This document shows positions 27,113-40,800 of a stretch of 64,000 nt of DNA, piece by piece. Position 1 is the first letter of the stretch, and every line of letters begins with the position of its first letter. The translations under genes and the position numbers were made by a program. The notes beneath the pieces are model-generated. The model was not told the origin of the DNA and did not search any database. It worked only from the letters and a program-made list of their open reading frames with translations. The stretch comes from Xenorhabdus japonica (lineage in GTDB: Bacteria; Pseudomonadota; Gammaproteobacteria; Enterobacterales; Enterobacteriaceae): the NCBI RefSeq assembly GCF_900115195.1, contig NZ_FOVO01000005.1, positions 62,001 to 126,000 of the forward strand, written 5' to 3'.

Positions 27113-29062
27113 TTAATATTGACGCACTTTTTTCTCTACGTATTCCCTGATTTTTTCCGCTGATGCAGTTATCTTAGGATTGTCAGCAAGCTGTGCGGTT
27201 CCTGTTCTCCACCATGACTCATAATCATGGGTCATCGTTTTGGGTAGTACTTTTATATCGATCAACGTTGCACATAGCTGCTTCTGTGCATCCTGCAAAG
27301 CTGCTATCAATTGTTGCTCATCATGCACCCGATAGCTTTTGCAACCGTAACTTTCCGCATTCTTGGCAAAATCCACGGGTATCAAAGCACCATCCAACGT
27401 GCCGTTTTTCTGATTGCGATAACGATTTTCTGTGGCAAAACTTCCCATACCTTGGCTCATCTGCAAGTTATTGATGCAGCCGAATCCTGCATTATCAAAC
27501 AACAGCACGGTGATCTTAATGTTTTCCTGAATAGCTGTTTGTAATTCGCTGTTCAACATCAGATATGAACCATCACCAACCATTGCGTAAACGGGTTGTC
27601 CTGGACAAGCGAGTTTTGCCCCCAGAGATGCGGCAATTTCATATCCCATGCAGGAATAGCCATACTCAAGGTGATAAGTATCAGGCACTTTAGGCTGCCA
27701 AAGTCGCTGTAAATCTCCCGGCAGAGACCCCGCAGCCCCTACAATGATGGCGTTGGGTTCCAGATACTGATCCATCAAGCCAAGCACGCGGGTTTGGGTT
27801 AGATGGGTTTGCAGTGTTTCGCTGTACTCTTCCAGTTTATCGTCCAAATGCCCTGTAATTTCTGGCTTGAATCCAGCCTGATATTGAATGGAAAACAAGC
27901 GTTCTAATTCCTGCTGCCAAGCGGCTTTCACCTGTACAATTTCTTGCTGCCACTCTGAACACCATGCTGTTTTTGTCAGTTCCTGTGCAATGGCATTCAG
28001 CCCTTCTCTAGCATCCGCCAGCACACCTACGGCATCCAGTTTACAGGCATCAAATTCCGCTACATTGATGGTAAGGAACTCGACTTCCGGGTGTTGGAAC
28101 AGGGATTTTGAAGCCGTTGTGAAATCGGTAAAACGTGTGCCAACACCAATAATCAAATCGGCTTCCTTGGCAAGCTGATTCGCCGCCAAACAACCTGTCG
28201 TGCCAATTCCGCCACAATTCAGCGGATGAGCAGCCACAACTGCACTTTTTCCTGCCTGCGTTTCAGCAAACGGGATATTGAATGTTTCTGCAAAGTGGCA
28301 AAAAACCGCATGAGCCTCGGAGTAACGTACTCCGCCACCACAAATCAACAACGGTCTTTTCTTGCGATGAATCAGTGCGATTGCCTCTTGAACCCGCACC
28401 AGAGAAGCGGGACGGCGTTCAATCCGGTGAACCCGTTTTTGGAAGAAGTAAGCCGGATAATCCCATACTTCTCCCTGAACATCTTGCGGAAGACAAATTG
28501 TGACAGCGCCAGTATCTGCCGGATCAGTCAATACTCGCATGGCGTGAATCATGGCTGTCATTAATTGCTCTGGCCGGGAAATACGATCCCAATAACGGGA
28601 TACTGGCCGGAAACAATCATTGGTACTGATAGTGCCATCGCTATATTGTTCAACTTGCTGCAAAACCGGATCAGGCTGGCGACAAGCGAAGGTATCTCCC
28701 GGCAATAACAGCAATGGAATACGGTTCGCCGTTGCAGTTGCGGCAGCCGTTACCATATTAGCAGCTCCGGGGCCAACAGAAGAGGTTACGGCAAAAATCT
28801 GCTGACGTTTTTTCTGTTTAGCAAACCCCGTTGCAATATGCGCCATTCCCTGTTCATTACAGCCTTGATAAACGCGAAGGTGTCCTGCTTCCTGCTCCAA
28901 TGCCTGCCCTAATCCCAGCACATTACCGTGACCAAATATCGTGAAGATACCCCGAATAAAAGGATACTCTTCCCCATCAACATTAATATATTGCTGGTTA
29001 AGGAATTTGACCAAGGCCTGAGCCATCGTCATTTTCTGCGTATTCGTTGATCTGTTTTTCAT
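27113..29062 (-). CDS. iolD: 3D-trihydroxycyclohexane-1,2-dione hydrolase IolD
   Basis: A thiamine-diphosphate enzyme that opens the inositol ring to 5-deoxy-glucuronate. The 649-residue protein starts with a Pyr-type domain ([20 protein letters not shown]), has a middle DHS-like domain, and shows the ThDP/Mg motif [17 protein letters not shown] near 494 ending in [14 protein letters not shown] precedes the ATG. The gap to iolA is 7 bp, so both are co-transcribed. Confidence 0.94.
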   Translation of the reverse strand: MKNRSTNTQKMTMAQALVKFLNQQYINVDGEEYPFIRGIFTIFGHGNVLGLGQALEQEAGHLRVYQGCNEQGMAHIATGFAKQKKRQQIFAVTSSVGPGAANMVTAAATATANRIPLLLLPGDTFACRQPDPVLQQVEQYSDGTISTNDCFRPVSRYWDRISRPEQLMTAMIHAMRVLTDPADTGAVTICLPQDVQGEVWDYPAYFFQKRVHRIERRPASLVRVQEAIALIHRKKRPLLICGGGVRYSEAHAVFCHFAETFNIPFAETQAGKSAVVAAHPLNCGGIGTTGCLAANQLAKEADLIIGVGTRFTDFTTASKSLFQHPEVEFLTINVAEFDACKLDAVGVLADAREGLNAIAQELTKTAWCSEWQQEIVQVKAAWQQELERLFSIQYQAGFKPEITGHLDDKLEEYSETLQTHLTQTRVLGLMDQYLEPNAIIVGAAGSLPGDLQRLWQPKVPDTYHLEYGYSCMGYEIAASLGAKLACPGQPVYAMVGDGSYLMLNSELQTAIQENIKITVLLFDNAGFGCINNLQMSQGMGSFATENRYRNQKNGTLDGALIPVDFAKNAESYGCKSYRVHDEQQLIAALQDAQKQLCATLIDIKVLPKTMTHDYESWWRTGTAQLADNPKITASAEKIREYVEKKVRQY

Positions 29063-29069
29063 AAAATAG

Positions 29070-30581
29070 CTACTCCATCGTTGGCATCACAAAATGGCTA
29101 TCATGATGTTCCAAACATACGCTGGCAGGCCAACGGCTGGTGACGGTTTTCATGCGGGTATAAAAGCGCACACCATCATTACCGTGTACATTCAGTGGCC
29201 CAAAAATGGAACGCTTCCAGCCACCGAAACTATGAAATGCCATTGGCACTGGAATGGGAATATTCACCCCAACCATACCGGCTTGCACGTCTTCACTAAA
29301 TTGGCGGGCGGTTTCGCCATCACAGGTAAAAATTGCCGCCCCATTGCCATATTCATGGTGATTAACTAATTTCAATGCAGTGTCATAGTCAGGTACGCGG
29401 ACAACAGCAAGAACGGGGCCGAAGATCTCTTCTTTATAAATTTTCATCTCTGGCGTGACATAATCAAATAGTGTCGGCCCCACAAAATAACCATTTTCAT
29501 AACCGGCTACCTGATATCCTCGCCCATCCACCAGCAATTTTGCGCCCTGCTCTACGCCACTACGAATGTAGTCACAGATTTTTGCCTTATGCTGCGGGGA
29601 AATCACTGGTCCCATATCGTTTTCTTTTCCTTCAGTAATACCGATACCAACAGACATATGGCCGATTTGATGCTGGAGCTTTTCTACTAATTTGTCTGCA
29701 ATCTCATCCCCAACCGCCAGTACAACAGACAATGCCATACAGCGTTCTCCGGCTGCACCAAAAGCTGCCCCCATGATGGCATTCGCGGCCATATCCATAT
29801 CCGCGTCCGGCATCAAGACACTGTGGTTCTTCGCACCTCCCAATGCCTGACAACGTTTGCCATGCACTGATGCTGTAGCATAGACATATTCCGCAATCGG
29901 GGTTGAGCCAACAAAACTCACCGCCTGAATGCGAGGATCGGTCAGTAGCACATCAACCGCCTCTTTATCCCCATGCACGATATTGAACACGCCATCTGGC
30001 AAACCGGCTTGCTGTAATAATTTCGTCAGTTCAATCGAAAGAGATGGATCTTTTTCAGATGGTTTCAGGACGAAGGTATTTCCCGTCGCCAATGCAATGG
30101 GGAACATCCACATTGGCACCATCGCAGGAAAGTTAAATGGCGTGATACCGACACAGACGCCCAATGGTTGCATCAGGGAGTGGCTATCAACTCCCGTCCC
30201 TACATTGGCAGAGTGTTCCCCTTTTTGCAGATGAGGTATCCCACAGGCAAATTCGACCACTTCAAGGCCACGCATCAATTCCCCCACAGCATCAGAATAG
30301 ATTTTTCCATGCTCCTCAGAAATCAGCCTTGCCAACCTGTCCCGGTTTTCTTCAAGTAATGATTTGAATTTGAACAAGATCCGGGCACGTTTCAATGGAG
30401 AGGTTTGTGACCATTCTTTAAAGGCCAGATGGGCAGATTCAATGGCATCCTCAGTTTCCTGGACTGTGCTCAAGGCAACCTGTCTAATCTTCTGCCCTGT
30501 AGCTGGATTGAAAATGAGTGAAATACGATCACTTTGACTATCAACAAGTTGTCCGCCAATAAAATTTTTAATCTGTTCCAT
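29070..30581 (-). CDS. iolA: Methylmalonate/malonate-semialdehyde dehydrogenase (CoA-acylating)
   Basis: Last pathway step: converts malonate semialdehyde to acetyl-CoA and CO2 with CoA and NAD. The 503-residue aldehyde dehydrogenase carries [27 protein letters not shown], the family-specific [17 protein letters not shown] and the nucleophile in AAGERCMAL (Cys about 279). The ATG at 30581 has GAGAGG before it; the TTG at 30602 is a less likely start. First gene of the leftward iol transcript, facing iolR. Confidence 0.92.
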   Translation of the reverse strand: MEQIKNFIGGQLVDSQSDRISLIFNPATGQKIRQVALSTVQETEDAIESAHLAFKEWSQTSPLKRARILFKFKSLLEENRDRLARLISEEHGKIYSDAVGELMRGLEVVEFACGIPHLQKGEHSANVGTGVDSHSLMQPLGVCVGITPFNFPAMVPMWMFPIALATGNTFVLKPSEKDPSLSIELTKLLQQAGLPDGVFNIVHGDKEAVDVLLTDPRIQAVSFVGSTPIAEYVYATASVHGKRCQALGGAKNHSVLMPDADMDMAANAIMGAAFGAAGERCMALSVVLAVGDEIADKLVEKLQHQIGHMSVGIGITEGKENDMGPVISPQHKAKICDYIRSGVEQGAKLLVDGRGYQVAGYENGYFVGPTLFDYVTPEMKIYKEEIFGPVLAVVRVPDYDTALKLVNHHEYGNGAAIFTCDGETARQFSEDVQAGMVGVNIPIPVPMAFHSFGGWKRSIFGPLNVHGNDGVRFYTRMKTVTSRWPASVCLEHHDSHFVMPTME

Positions 30582-30678
30582 TCTGAGCCTCTCTAAATAC
30601 AATTGCTATTGAACTAATTACGTTTGAACCAGCAAGTTACGATTGAATTACAGGTGTGAATCATGGTGATACAGATAT

Positions 30679-30696
30679 ATGAAATATATATTTCAT
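30679..30696. promoter_or_regulatory. 18-bp perfect palindrome, candidate IolR operator
   Basis: ATGAAATAT-ATATTTCAT is perfectly symmetric and lies between the divergent iolA and iolR genes. A near copy precedes iolG. This makes it the best candidate for the operator of the RpiR-type regulator, controlling both the iol operon and itself. Confidence 0.5.
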
Positions 30697-30862
30697 TTTC
30701 AATTGAATTTGGAATACTCTTTAATTAATGTGATCAACACGCTATTTTTATGCAATTACATTCATTACACAGTGGCAACTTGCGAGCATCTTCACCTGCA
30801 TCAAGCATAATGGCCTGAGGATGAATAACTTATCCATTTCATTACAATTTCTTTATGGGGGC

Positions 30863-31699
30863 ATGATGTCTGCTGCGTCTAATCTGAATGAACTTCAAGA
30901 ACAAGTACGATCCCGTTACGATGAATTAAGTAAGCGGTTACAACAAGTTGCAAGATATGTACTGGATAATACCAATAGTGTCGCATTTGATACTGTCGCT
31001 GTTATTGCAAAAGAGGCCAATGTTCCACCTTCTACATTGATCCGCTTTGCCAATGCCTTTAATTTCAGTGGATTCAATGAAATGAAACAATTGTTTCGCA
31101 TGAATTTAGTGGAGGAAACAGCCAGTTATACCGATCGGGCGCGGTTGTTCAAAGAACTGGATAACGATCATCAAGTACCGGAAGAGCCTCAGTATATTTT
31201 GCAGGAATTTGCCCATTCCAATGCTCAGGCCATGCAGCAACTCGCAGCCCGCACACCCGCAGAAGATTTGAATAAGGCAGTGAGTTTACTGGCGAATGCC
31301 CACAATATTTATATTATCGGCCTGCGCCGTTCTTTCAGTGTCGCGTCATATCTTGCCTATGCCCTCAGTCATCTGGAATGCCGTCCCCTGCTAATTGATG
31401 GTTTAGGTGGTATGTTCCGCGAGCAAATGAATATGATTGGCCCTAAAGATGTCGTGGTATCCATCAGTTTTACACCGTATGCCGAAGAAACGGTGATGGT
31501 CAGTGAAAAAGCCGCACAAGCAGGTGCAAAACAAATTGTGATTACTGATAGCCAAATTAGCCCACTCGCCAGTTTCAGTGATGTTTGCTTTGTGGTGAAG
31601 GAAGCGCAGGTTGATGCATTCCGCTCTCAGTCTGCAACCTTGTGTTTGGCGCAATCATTGACGGTAGCGCTGGCGTATCGGCAGGGTAATGCAAGTTGA
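30863..31699 (+). CDS. iolR: RpiR/MurR-family regulator of inositol catabolism
   Basis: About 278 residues. The N-terminus is an RpiR-type helix-turn-helix (AVIAKEANVPPSTLIRFANAF). A SIS sugar-phosphate-binding domain follows (about 125-260; NIYIIGLRRSFSVASYLAYA). RpiR proteins in iol loci are repressors relieved by a phosphorylated pathway intermediate (known for relatives). The start is uncertain: ATGs at 30863 and 30866 have GGGGG just upstream; an ATG at 30821 adds 14 residues but has poor spacing. Divergent from iolA with a perfect palindrome between. Confidence 0.85.
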   Translation: MMSAASNLNELQEQVRSRYDELSKRLQQVARYVLDNTNSVAFDTVAVIAKEANVPPSTLIRFANAFNFSGFNEMKQLFRMNLVEETASYTDRARLFKELDNDHQVPEEPQYILQEFAHSNAQAMQQLAARTPAEDLNKAVSLLANAHNIYIIGLRRSFSVASYLAYALSHLECRPLLIDGLGGMFREQMNMIGPKDVVVSISFTPYAEETVMVSEKAAQAGAKQIVITDSQISPLASFSDVCFVVKEAQVDAFRSQSATLCLAQSLTVALAYRQGNAS

Positions 31700-31721
31700 C
31701 ATGCTTGGTCGTGCCTTTTAG

Positions 31722-31764
31722 CCGCCACTGATTTTTTTCCCGAATAGAAAAAATTCAGTGGCGG
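31722..31764. terminator. Bidirectional terminator between iolR and the NRPS gene
   Basis: CCGCCACTGA plus T-tract pairs with A-tract plus TTCAGTGGCGG. The A/T tracts inside the stem give a U-run for either direction, fitting the convergent iolR and NRPS genes. Confidence 0.75.
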
Positions 31765-31874
31765 GTTCTTTATCTTAGTTCTATTTGGGAAGAGATGTCC
31801 GGCCATTATAAACATCTTTAACCGGACAATACCGCCGTCAATAATCGCTTGCTATTTCTGCAATACCACTGACA

Positions 31875-34800
31875 TTAAACCGCCTCTGTTTCACAATTCA
31901 TTGCCAACGCTATACTTAAGGTTTTAGCCAAAATGGTTTTATTTTCACTATCCTCCATCAGGCTAAAGTGGTCACCCGGTACAGATGTTAGCTGGAGCAA
32001 AGAGTCAGGCACAACCTGCTTCCAACCTAACGACGGTTCCATACCAAAGGAAGGTAATTCGGCTTCCGTAACAAAAGGGAGCTGCGGATAAGGCTCTCTT
32101 GCATAAAATTGGTGGAGCGTTATCGCCAATGCTTGTGGCTCATATTCTTTGACCATTTGCATATAATTTACCATCTGTTCCCAACGTTTTGCGATCAAGT
32201 CAGGACGCAGGTTTGCCGGATAGAGTTCCAGTCCCTGCGCCGCAGCAATAAATTGTACCAAATTCAGTTTATCAATTCCCTGATGCAATACCGCAATCTC
32301 CTCTTCATGTTTTCCCCCCGACTGTTTTGCCAGTTCAGCAAGAAACTGGAGTTTTGGTTGAATGACCTGCTGCTTGAAACAATGAGGGGCTGGCGTATCA
32401 ATCAAACCCAAGAAATCGACGGTTTCACCGGCATGCAAAAGTTGTTGGGCAATGGCATAAGCCAGTACACCACCAGAAGAGTAACCGTAGATCCGGTATC
32501 GGCCTTCCGGTTGAACCGCTTTCATAAAGGTGATCATTTTGGCGGCCAGCGCTTCAATAGTCGATATCTGCTCTTCATTGATAGACGGCCAAGCTAATGC
32601 ATAAATCGGATAGCCGGACTGAATATGTTGAGCCAATCCAAAAACATAGGAGTAATCATCCATGCCGCTAGGCACAAAGAATAGCGGCGGTTCCGTTCCA
32701 AATGGCCGCACAGGTATCGCACTGCTTTGCGGCTGAGATAGTGGATCTAATGTGATTTTTGATGCCAGTTCAGCCAGCACAGGGAATTGGAATAGGTTAT
32801 TCAATGTACACATCAAACCACGACCGGCGGCAAGGTTTATCATCCGCATAGCAAGCAGCGAATGTCCACCCAAGGCAAAGAAATTGTCATACCGGCCTAT
32901 TTGCTCAACCTCCAGCAGCTCACACCAGATGGCAGCCAATGCGATCTCAACCTCTCCCTGTGGCGCTTCATAGGCTTGATGAGCAAAGGCATTCTGATCA
33001 GGGTCCGGCAGTGCCCGACGATCCAGCTTACCGTTAGGGGTTAGAGGAAATGCGTCCAGACGTACAAAAGCCGCCGGCACCATATAATCAGGCAAAATAG
33101 CACTCAGATGTTCACGCAGCCGAACAGCCAATCCGTTATCTTCTTCCGCCACGACATAAGCGATCAGACGTTTATCCTGCCCATCCCCCAGAGCCAGTAC
33201 GATAGCTTCACGCACCGCCGGATATTCTATCAACCGAGCTTCGATCTCACCCGGTTCAATACGGAATCCCCTGATTTTAACTTGCTGGTCGTTACGGCCA
33301 ATAAATATCAGGTTACCATCCGGCAAGTAACGGGCTAAATCTCCGGTTCGGTACATCCGTGCTTCCGGTGTCTGATTAAATGGGTCAACCAAGAAACGTT
33401 CAGCGGTCAGATCAGGACGGTTGAGATAGCCACGCGCGACACCATCACCACCAATATACAATTCCCCTGCCGCCCCCAATGGAACCGGCTGGCCACAGGC
33501 ATCCAGCAGATAAACACAGGTGTTGGCCGTCGGACGTCCAATAGGCGTTAATACATTGATATAATCTGCCGGACAATGCCAAGTGGTGGCACATACCGTG
33601 ATTTCTGTCGGGCCATAAGCATTGAACAACGTGGCTCGGCCACACAGTGATTGGAGCAGTGCCGCACTGGGAGCTTCTCCACCCAGTATCAGTGTTGGCT
33701 TTATGTTTATCTCCGGTAAATCCGCCCCATCCCTCAACAGAGCCGGTGTCAGGCAGGCATGAGTCACCGCCTGTTCTTCCAGATAATGCCACAGGCGGAT
33801 CGGATCCTGACGAACCGTGTCGGCAGGAATATCCAAGGTGGCACCACCACACAATGCCATCATGATTTCCCAGACGCTGGCATCGAAACTAAATGAGGCG
33901 AATTGCAACATTCTGCTATGGGAATGAATGTCAAATTGGCTGATTTTATCTCGGATAAGGTTGACTAACCCACGATGTTCAACCATCACCCCTTTCGGCA
34001 TACCGGTCGAGCCGGAAGTATAAATCACATAGGCCATATGCCGTGAAGTTAACGCAGGAGTCTGCGGGTTGTTGTCCGGCTGGTCAGGCAGGGTATTCGG
34101 GTCAAGTACGGTTAATTTCGCCAGTGCTTCTTCACCCAGTGCGGCACGACCAGTATTATCCGCCAGTACCACCAACGGAGCGGCATCATCCAGCATATAA
34201 GCCAGACGATCAGCCGGATAGGCGGGATCCAGTGGTACGTAAGCGCCACCCGCTTTTAGGACTGCCAATAGCCCCGCTATCCTTGATGGTGCACGTTTCA
34301 CACAAATCGCCACCCGTTGATCAGGCTGCACACCCAATTCGATTAATTGGTGAGCCAGCCGGTTAGCATAACCGTTCAGCTCCGCATAACTGAAAATTTG
34401 CTCTTCATAGATCAACGCCGTGGCATCAGGGTTTTTCTCCACTTGTTGTTCGAACAGTTGATGAATGCACAGTTGGTCAGGATATGCTGTTTCAGTTGCG
34501 TTCCAGGTTTTCAGTAATAAATTTTTTTCTGTCTCAGGCAGGATTTCCAGCATCCGCACCGGCGTTTCCGGAGCCTGTTCAAGGGCTTCCACCAAACTTT
34601 CCAGCGCCCGTTGCATATAACCACAGACCCGCTCCGGATCAAATGGCTGGACAATTTGCGCGGTTAAACCCAGCGCTTCACCAAAATCTTCCACTGACAG
34701 CGTAAACGGATAATTGGTTCGCTCCTGTGCGCCAAGGAATTCAACACCGTCCATGATTTCATTCGAAGCCGTCGGCAATGCGTTGTGCCGATAGTTCAGC

Positions 34801-37800
34801 AAGGTACTGAACAGTGGAGTTCCGCCTTGTACTCCACTGCAACGTTGAGCCAGCGCCAGTGATGCATGCTCATGTGCCAACAATCCCGCCAGCCAGCGAT
34901 GTGTCACCTGTACACTGTCCTGTACCGGTGTATTATCTATATCCAGCCGTAACGGCAAGGTATTGATAAACAATCCCATGCCATTGTCTGCACCTTCACC
35001 GGCTGCCATGCGCCCGAACAATACGGTGCCGAATACTACTTGTTCCTGTCCGCTGGTACGTGACAACACCTGCGCCCAAGCCAGATGACACAAGGCAGCC
35101 AGGCTAACGCTCAGACGCCGTGCCTGACTGCGTAAACGTTCGTTCAGCTCTGCGGACAACATCCGGTGCGATTCTGTGACTTGCGAACCATCATGATGAA
35201 CCTCTGTCAATCCGAACGGCAACGTAGGTTCCTCCACCTCAGCCAACATGTCGGTAAAGAAGCGAATATGCTGCTCCTGACTTACCCCCAGCCGAGCCTG
35301 CGCCACCAGATTGCGGAAAGGTGCCGGCGCAGGTAAATCGTTTTCCTGCCCATCAAGATAGGCCTGAACTTCGTTGCTCATCACATCCAACGCAGTATGA
35401 TCACCAATCAGATGATGCATCAGTTGCAATACAATCCAGCGACCATCGCTCTCAGGTGCCACGACAAAACGCAGCAACGGCGCCTGTCCCAAATCAATAC
35501 GATATTGGCGCGGATCGAAATGTTGAGCTAACTGGTCACTGACTGATCCGTCGGCGGGATCCAGTGTCAATTCAGACACTGATAATCGCACTTGACGGCA
35601 AACCACCTGAGCAGGAACAGATAATCCTTCCCAGATAAAAGCAGTACGCAGGATGTCATGGCGATCAATGACCTGTTGAACCGCAGCCAGATAACGATCC
35701 AACAGAGGACGATCAGCAAAAGCCATTCGACCAGCCAGCAAATACGGATCACCGTCATGTGCCAATAGATGGTGGAACAAAATGCCGTCCTGTAACGGCG
35801 ACAACGCATAGATATCCTGAATATTGGCAATCCCGCCCGGGATCTGTTCGATAATGCGATCAATCTCAGGCTGAGTGAGATCAATCAACGGTAACATTTC
35901 CGGTGTCAGCTTCGTCGTTGCGGGCGTAATGACGTTGGCAGGCACACATTCGTCCTGATTCAGTTTCAAGGTTTGGGCAAGTTCAGACAATACAGGAGAT
36001 TGGAACAGGTCACGTATTGCCAGTGTAAAACCCAGATTACGCAAACGTTCAACCATGCGTACCGCGAGCAATGAATGACCACCCAATGCAAAGAAACTGT
36101 CATACCGGCTTATCTGCTCAACGCCCAGTAGGTCATGCCAAATCGCGGCGAGGGCGGTTTCCGTTTCCCCTTGTGGTGCCGCGTAAATCTGGCGGGCAAA
36201 GGCTTCTTCCCCTGGCATCGGTAGCGCCCGACGATCCAGTTTGCCGTTAGGTGTCAGCGGAAATGCGTCCAGACGTACAAAGGCCGCCGGCACCATGTAA
36301 TCAGGCAATGACGCGCTCAGATGTTCACGCAGACGATTAACCAATCCATCATCTGCTTCTGCCGTTTCTACTACTTCTGCCGTTTCTACTACTACATAGG
36401 CAACCAGACGTTTCTCCTGCCCATCACCCAGTGCCAATACTTGTGCTTCACGTACCGCAGAATGTTCTGTCAGCCGAACTTCAATTTCCCCTGGTTCAAT
36501 TCGGAAACCACGGATTTTAATCTGCTGATCGTTACGGCCAACAAATACCAGATTGCCATCCGGCAAGTAGCGAACCAAATCTCCGGTTCGATACATACGT
36601 GCATTGGCTGCGCCACTAAATGGATCAGCAAGGAAACGTTCACTGGTCAGTTCAGGACGATTGAGATAGCCACGTGCAACACCGGCACCACCAATATACA
36701 GCTCACCTACTGCTCCCAAGGGTACCGGCTGACTGAGGGCATCCAGCAAATAAACACAGGTGTTGGCCGTCGGGCGTCCAATCGGAATGAATCCCCCCTG
36801 ATAGTTTGATGGACAACGCCAAGCGGTGGCACAAACGGTAATTTCTGTCGGGCCATAGGCATTGAATACCGTTGCCCTGTCACTCAGTGCCTGAAGCAAG
36901 GCCACACTGGGAGCCTCACCGCCCAATATTAGTGTTGGCTTGATGGTCATCGCCGGTAAATCAGCCCCATCCCGCAACAGGGCAGGTGTCAAACAAGTAT
37001 GCGTTACCGATTGTTCTTCCAGATACTGCCACAGACGGCGCGGATCCTGACGAACCGTATCGTCAGGAATAGCCAGACTGGCGCCACTGCATAATGTCAT
37101 CATAATTTCCCAGACACTGGCATCGAAACCAAATGAAGCGAATTGCAACATCCGGCTATGGGAATGAATGGCGAACTGAGTGATTTTATCCCGAATAAGG
37201 TTGACCAACCCACAATGTTCAACCATTACCCCTTTCGGTGTCCCCGTCGAGCCAGAGGTATAAATCACATAAGCCAGATGATGGGCGGTCAATGCAGCGA
37301 TTTGTGGGTTATGATCCGGTTGATCGGTATCTGGCTGATCAGGTAATGAATTCGGATCAAGAACAACTTGCTGCGAAAGTATTTGCTCATTTAATACTGA
37401 GCGTCCGCTATTATCTGCCAATAAAATAGCCGGTGCAGCATCGGTCAAAATATGGTGCAAACGCTCACCCGGATAAGCGGGATCTAGCGGCACGTAAGCA
37501 CCCCCTGCTTTCAATATTGCCAACATCCCCACTATCCGTGCCGGTGAACTTGCCATGCAAATCGCCACCCGTTGATCCGGCACGACACCCAGCGCGACAA
37601 GCTGATGCGCCAGCCGGTTAGCACGGATATTCAATTCCGCATAGCTCAGAGATTGGTTTTCATATACTAACGCTGTGGCATCCGGTGCATTCTCCACCTG
37701 TTGCTCAAACAATTGATGAATGCACAGTTGGTCAGGATAGGTTGTTTCGGTCGCATTCCAGGTTTTCAGCAACAATGTGCGCTCAGTGGCTGGCAAGATT

Positions 37801-40800
37801 TCCAACATCTGTACTGGCATTTCCGGCGCCTGTTCAAGCGCCTCAGTCAGGCTTTCCAGAGCCTGCTGCATATAATCGCATATCCTTTCTGGATCAAAGG
37901 GTTGCACTACCTGAGCAGTCAGCCCCAAATCGGAACCACCATCCTCTACCGATAACACAAACGGGTAGTTGGTTCGCTCCTGTGCCCCCAGAAATTCAAT
38001 TCCGTTGATGATTTCATCCGGTGTGACCGGTTGTGTATTGTGTCGGTAATTCAGCAACGCATTAAACAACGGTGTCCCACTGGCTACCCCGCTGCAACGT
38101 TGAGCCAGTGCCAGTGATGCATGTTCATGCGCTAATAATCCAGCCAATCGGGTGTGGGCGGCCTGTACACTCTCCTGCACCGGCGTTTCATCTATATCCA
38201 ACCGTAACGGCAGGGTATTAATAAACAGCCCCATGCCATTGTCAGCACCTTCGCCAGCCTGCATACGCCCGAACAGCACCGTGCCAAACACCACTTGCTT
38301 CTGACCACTGGTACGCGACAATACCTGCGCCCAAGCCAAATGGCACAGTGCCGCCACACTGACGCCCAAACGCCGTGCCTGATTACGCAGACGACTATTC
38401 AATGCAGGCGTCAGCATTCTGTGTGATTCCGCCACCTGCGAGCCGTCATGGTGTACTTCCATCAATCCGAACGGCAGCGTCGGCTCATCCACCGCCGCCA
38501 GCATATCGGTAAAGAAACGGGTATGTTCTTCCTGACTGATCCCCAATTGAGCCTGAGCTACCAAAGTACGAAAAGGTACTGGCGCAGACAAACAGTCTCC
38601 CCGTCCGGTAAGATACGCCTGCACTTCGTTGTTCATCACTTCCAGCGTGGTATGGTCACCAATCAAGTGGTGTAACAGTTGCAACAAGATCCAGCGGCCA
38701 TCAGTATCCTGAGCAATAACAAAACGCAACAACGGCGCCTGACTCAGATCAATACGATGCTGACGCGGATCAAAGCGTTGGGCCAGTTGGTCACTGATCG
38801 AGCCGTCAGCCGGATTGAGTGTCAATTCTGTGATAGATAAGGGAACTTGGCGACAAACTACCTGAGCCGGAGCGGATAATCCCTCCCAGATAAAAGCGGT
38901 ACGCAGAATATCATGGCGGTCAACCACCTGTTGAACCGCAGCCAGATAACGATCCAGCAAAGACCGATCCGCAAAAGCCTGTTGGGTTATCAGAAGATAA
39001 GGATCGCCTTCGTTTGCCAGCAAATGGTGGAATAAAATGCCATCCTGTAGCGGTGACAAGGCGTAGATATCCTGAATGTTGGCAATCCCGCCAGGAACTT
39101 GTTCCACTATGCGGTCAATCTCCGGCTGAGTCAGATCAATCAACGGCAACATGTCTGGCGTCAGCGTAATCATATCCGGTGTAATGCCGTTGTCAGGTAC
39201 TCTGATTTCACAATGTTGAGCCAGAGACTGAGCCAAGACACTGAGTGTCGGCTGCTCGAATAGCGTTTGAACCGATACGCCCAACCCCATACGCCGCAGA
39301 CGTTCAATCATCCGCACAGCAAGCAGTGAGTGCCCCCCCAGCGCAAAGAAACTGTCGTGCCGGCTAATCTGCTCAACCTCCAGCAATTCACTCCAGATAG
39401 CGGCGAGCGCGTGCTCAATTTCGCCTTGCGGCGCTTCGTAAACCTGACGGGCAAAAGCATGTTGATCAGGTGCCGGCAACGCCTGGCGATCCAATTTTCC
39501 ATTCGGCGTCAAGGGGAATTCATCCAAACGCACAAAGGCCGCTGGTACCATATAATCCGGTAATCGCGCACTCAGATGTTCACGCAGAGTGACAGCCAGT
39601 CCGTTATCCACTTCTGCTACTATATTATTTTCTATCGCATTATTTTCCACCACATAGGCAACTAAACGCTTATCCTGACTGTCACCCAACGCCAGTACCA
39701 ATGCTTCACTCACCAATGGATGTTCGGTTAGGTGCGCCTCAATTTCCCCCGGTTCAATACGGAAACCACGGATTTTCACCTGTTGATCATTACGACCAGC
39801 AAACACCAAATTGCCATCCGGCAGGTAACGGGCTAAATCCCCAGTGCGATACATACGGGCATCAGTGTCATCACTAAACGGATCCGTCAGGAAACGTTCG
39901 GCAGTAAGCTCAGGGTGATTGAGATAGCCACGGGCTACACCCACACCGCCAATATATAACTCACCTACTGCGCCCAGCGGCACCGGCTGACCGTGTTTGT
40001 CTAACAGATAGAGACGTTTGTTAACTGTCGGTTTACCGATGGGAATTAATCCCCCCGTATAGTCTGACGGGCAATTCCAAATGGTGGCGCAAACGGTGAT
40101 TTCCGTCGGGCCATAAGCATTGATCAAATCCGCCCTGCCGCACAATGTTTGAAACAAGGCGGTAGCCGGTGTTTCTCCTGCAAACATTAATGTGGGTTTT
40201 ATGGCTATTTCCGGCAAACCGGTGCCATCGTGGAACATGGCTGGTGTCATACAGGCGAGTGTTATTCCCTGTTCTTCCAGAAAATGCCAGAGACGGTGCA
40301 GATCTTGCCGGATTGTTTCAAGTGGAATAACCAGCATAGCCCCACTGCTCAACGCCATCATGATTTCCCAGACGCTGGCATCGAAGCCAAATGAGGCAAA
40401 CTGCAACATCCGGCTGGTAACACCAACATCAAACTGAGCAATGTGTTCCAGCGTCAGGTTAACCACACTCTGATGTTCAATCATCACCCCTTTCGGTCTG
40501 CCGGTAGATCCGGAAGTGTAGATCACATACGCCAGATGCCGTGAGGTGAGTTCAGGAACCTGTGGGTTACTGTCCGGCTGATCTGGCAGGGCATTTGGAT
40601 CGAGTACTGTGAACATCTTCAGTGCTTCTTCACCCAGTGCCGCCCGTCCAATACTATCCGCCAGCAAAATAGTGGGCGCAGCATCAGTGAGCAAATAAGC
40701 CAGACGTTCACCCGGATAAGCCGGATCCAACGGTACATAAGCGCCACCCGCTTTCAACACCGCCAGCAATCCCACTATTCTCTCCGGTGAGCGTGTCACA

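Noticed and set aside
30721..30745. TGTGATCAACACG as a CRP site of the iol operon
   Set aside because: Only one half matches the consensus; the second half is not TCACA, so I did not annotate it.
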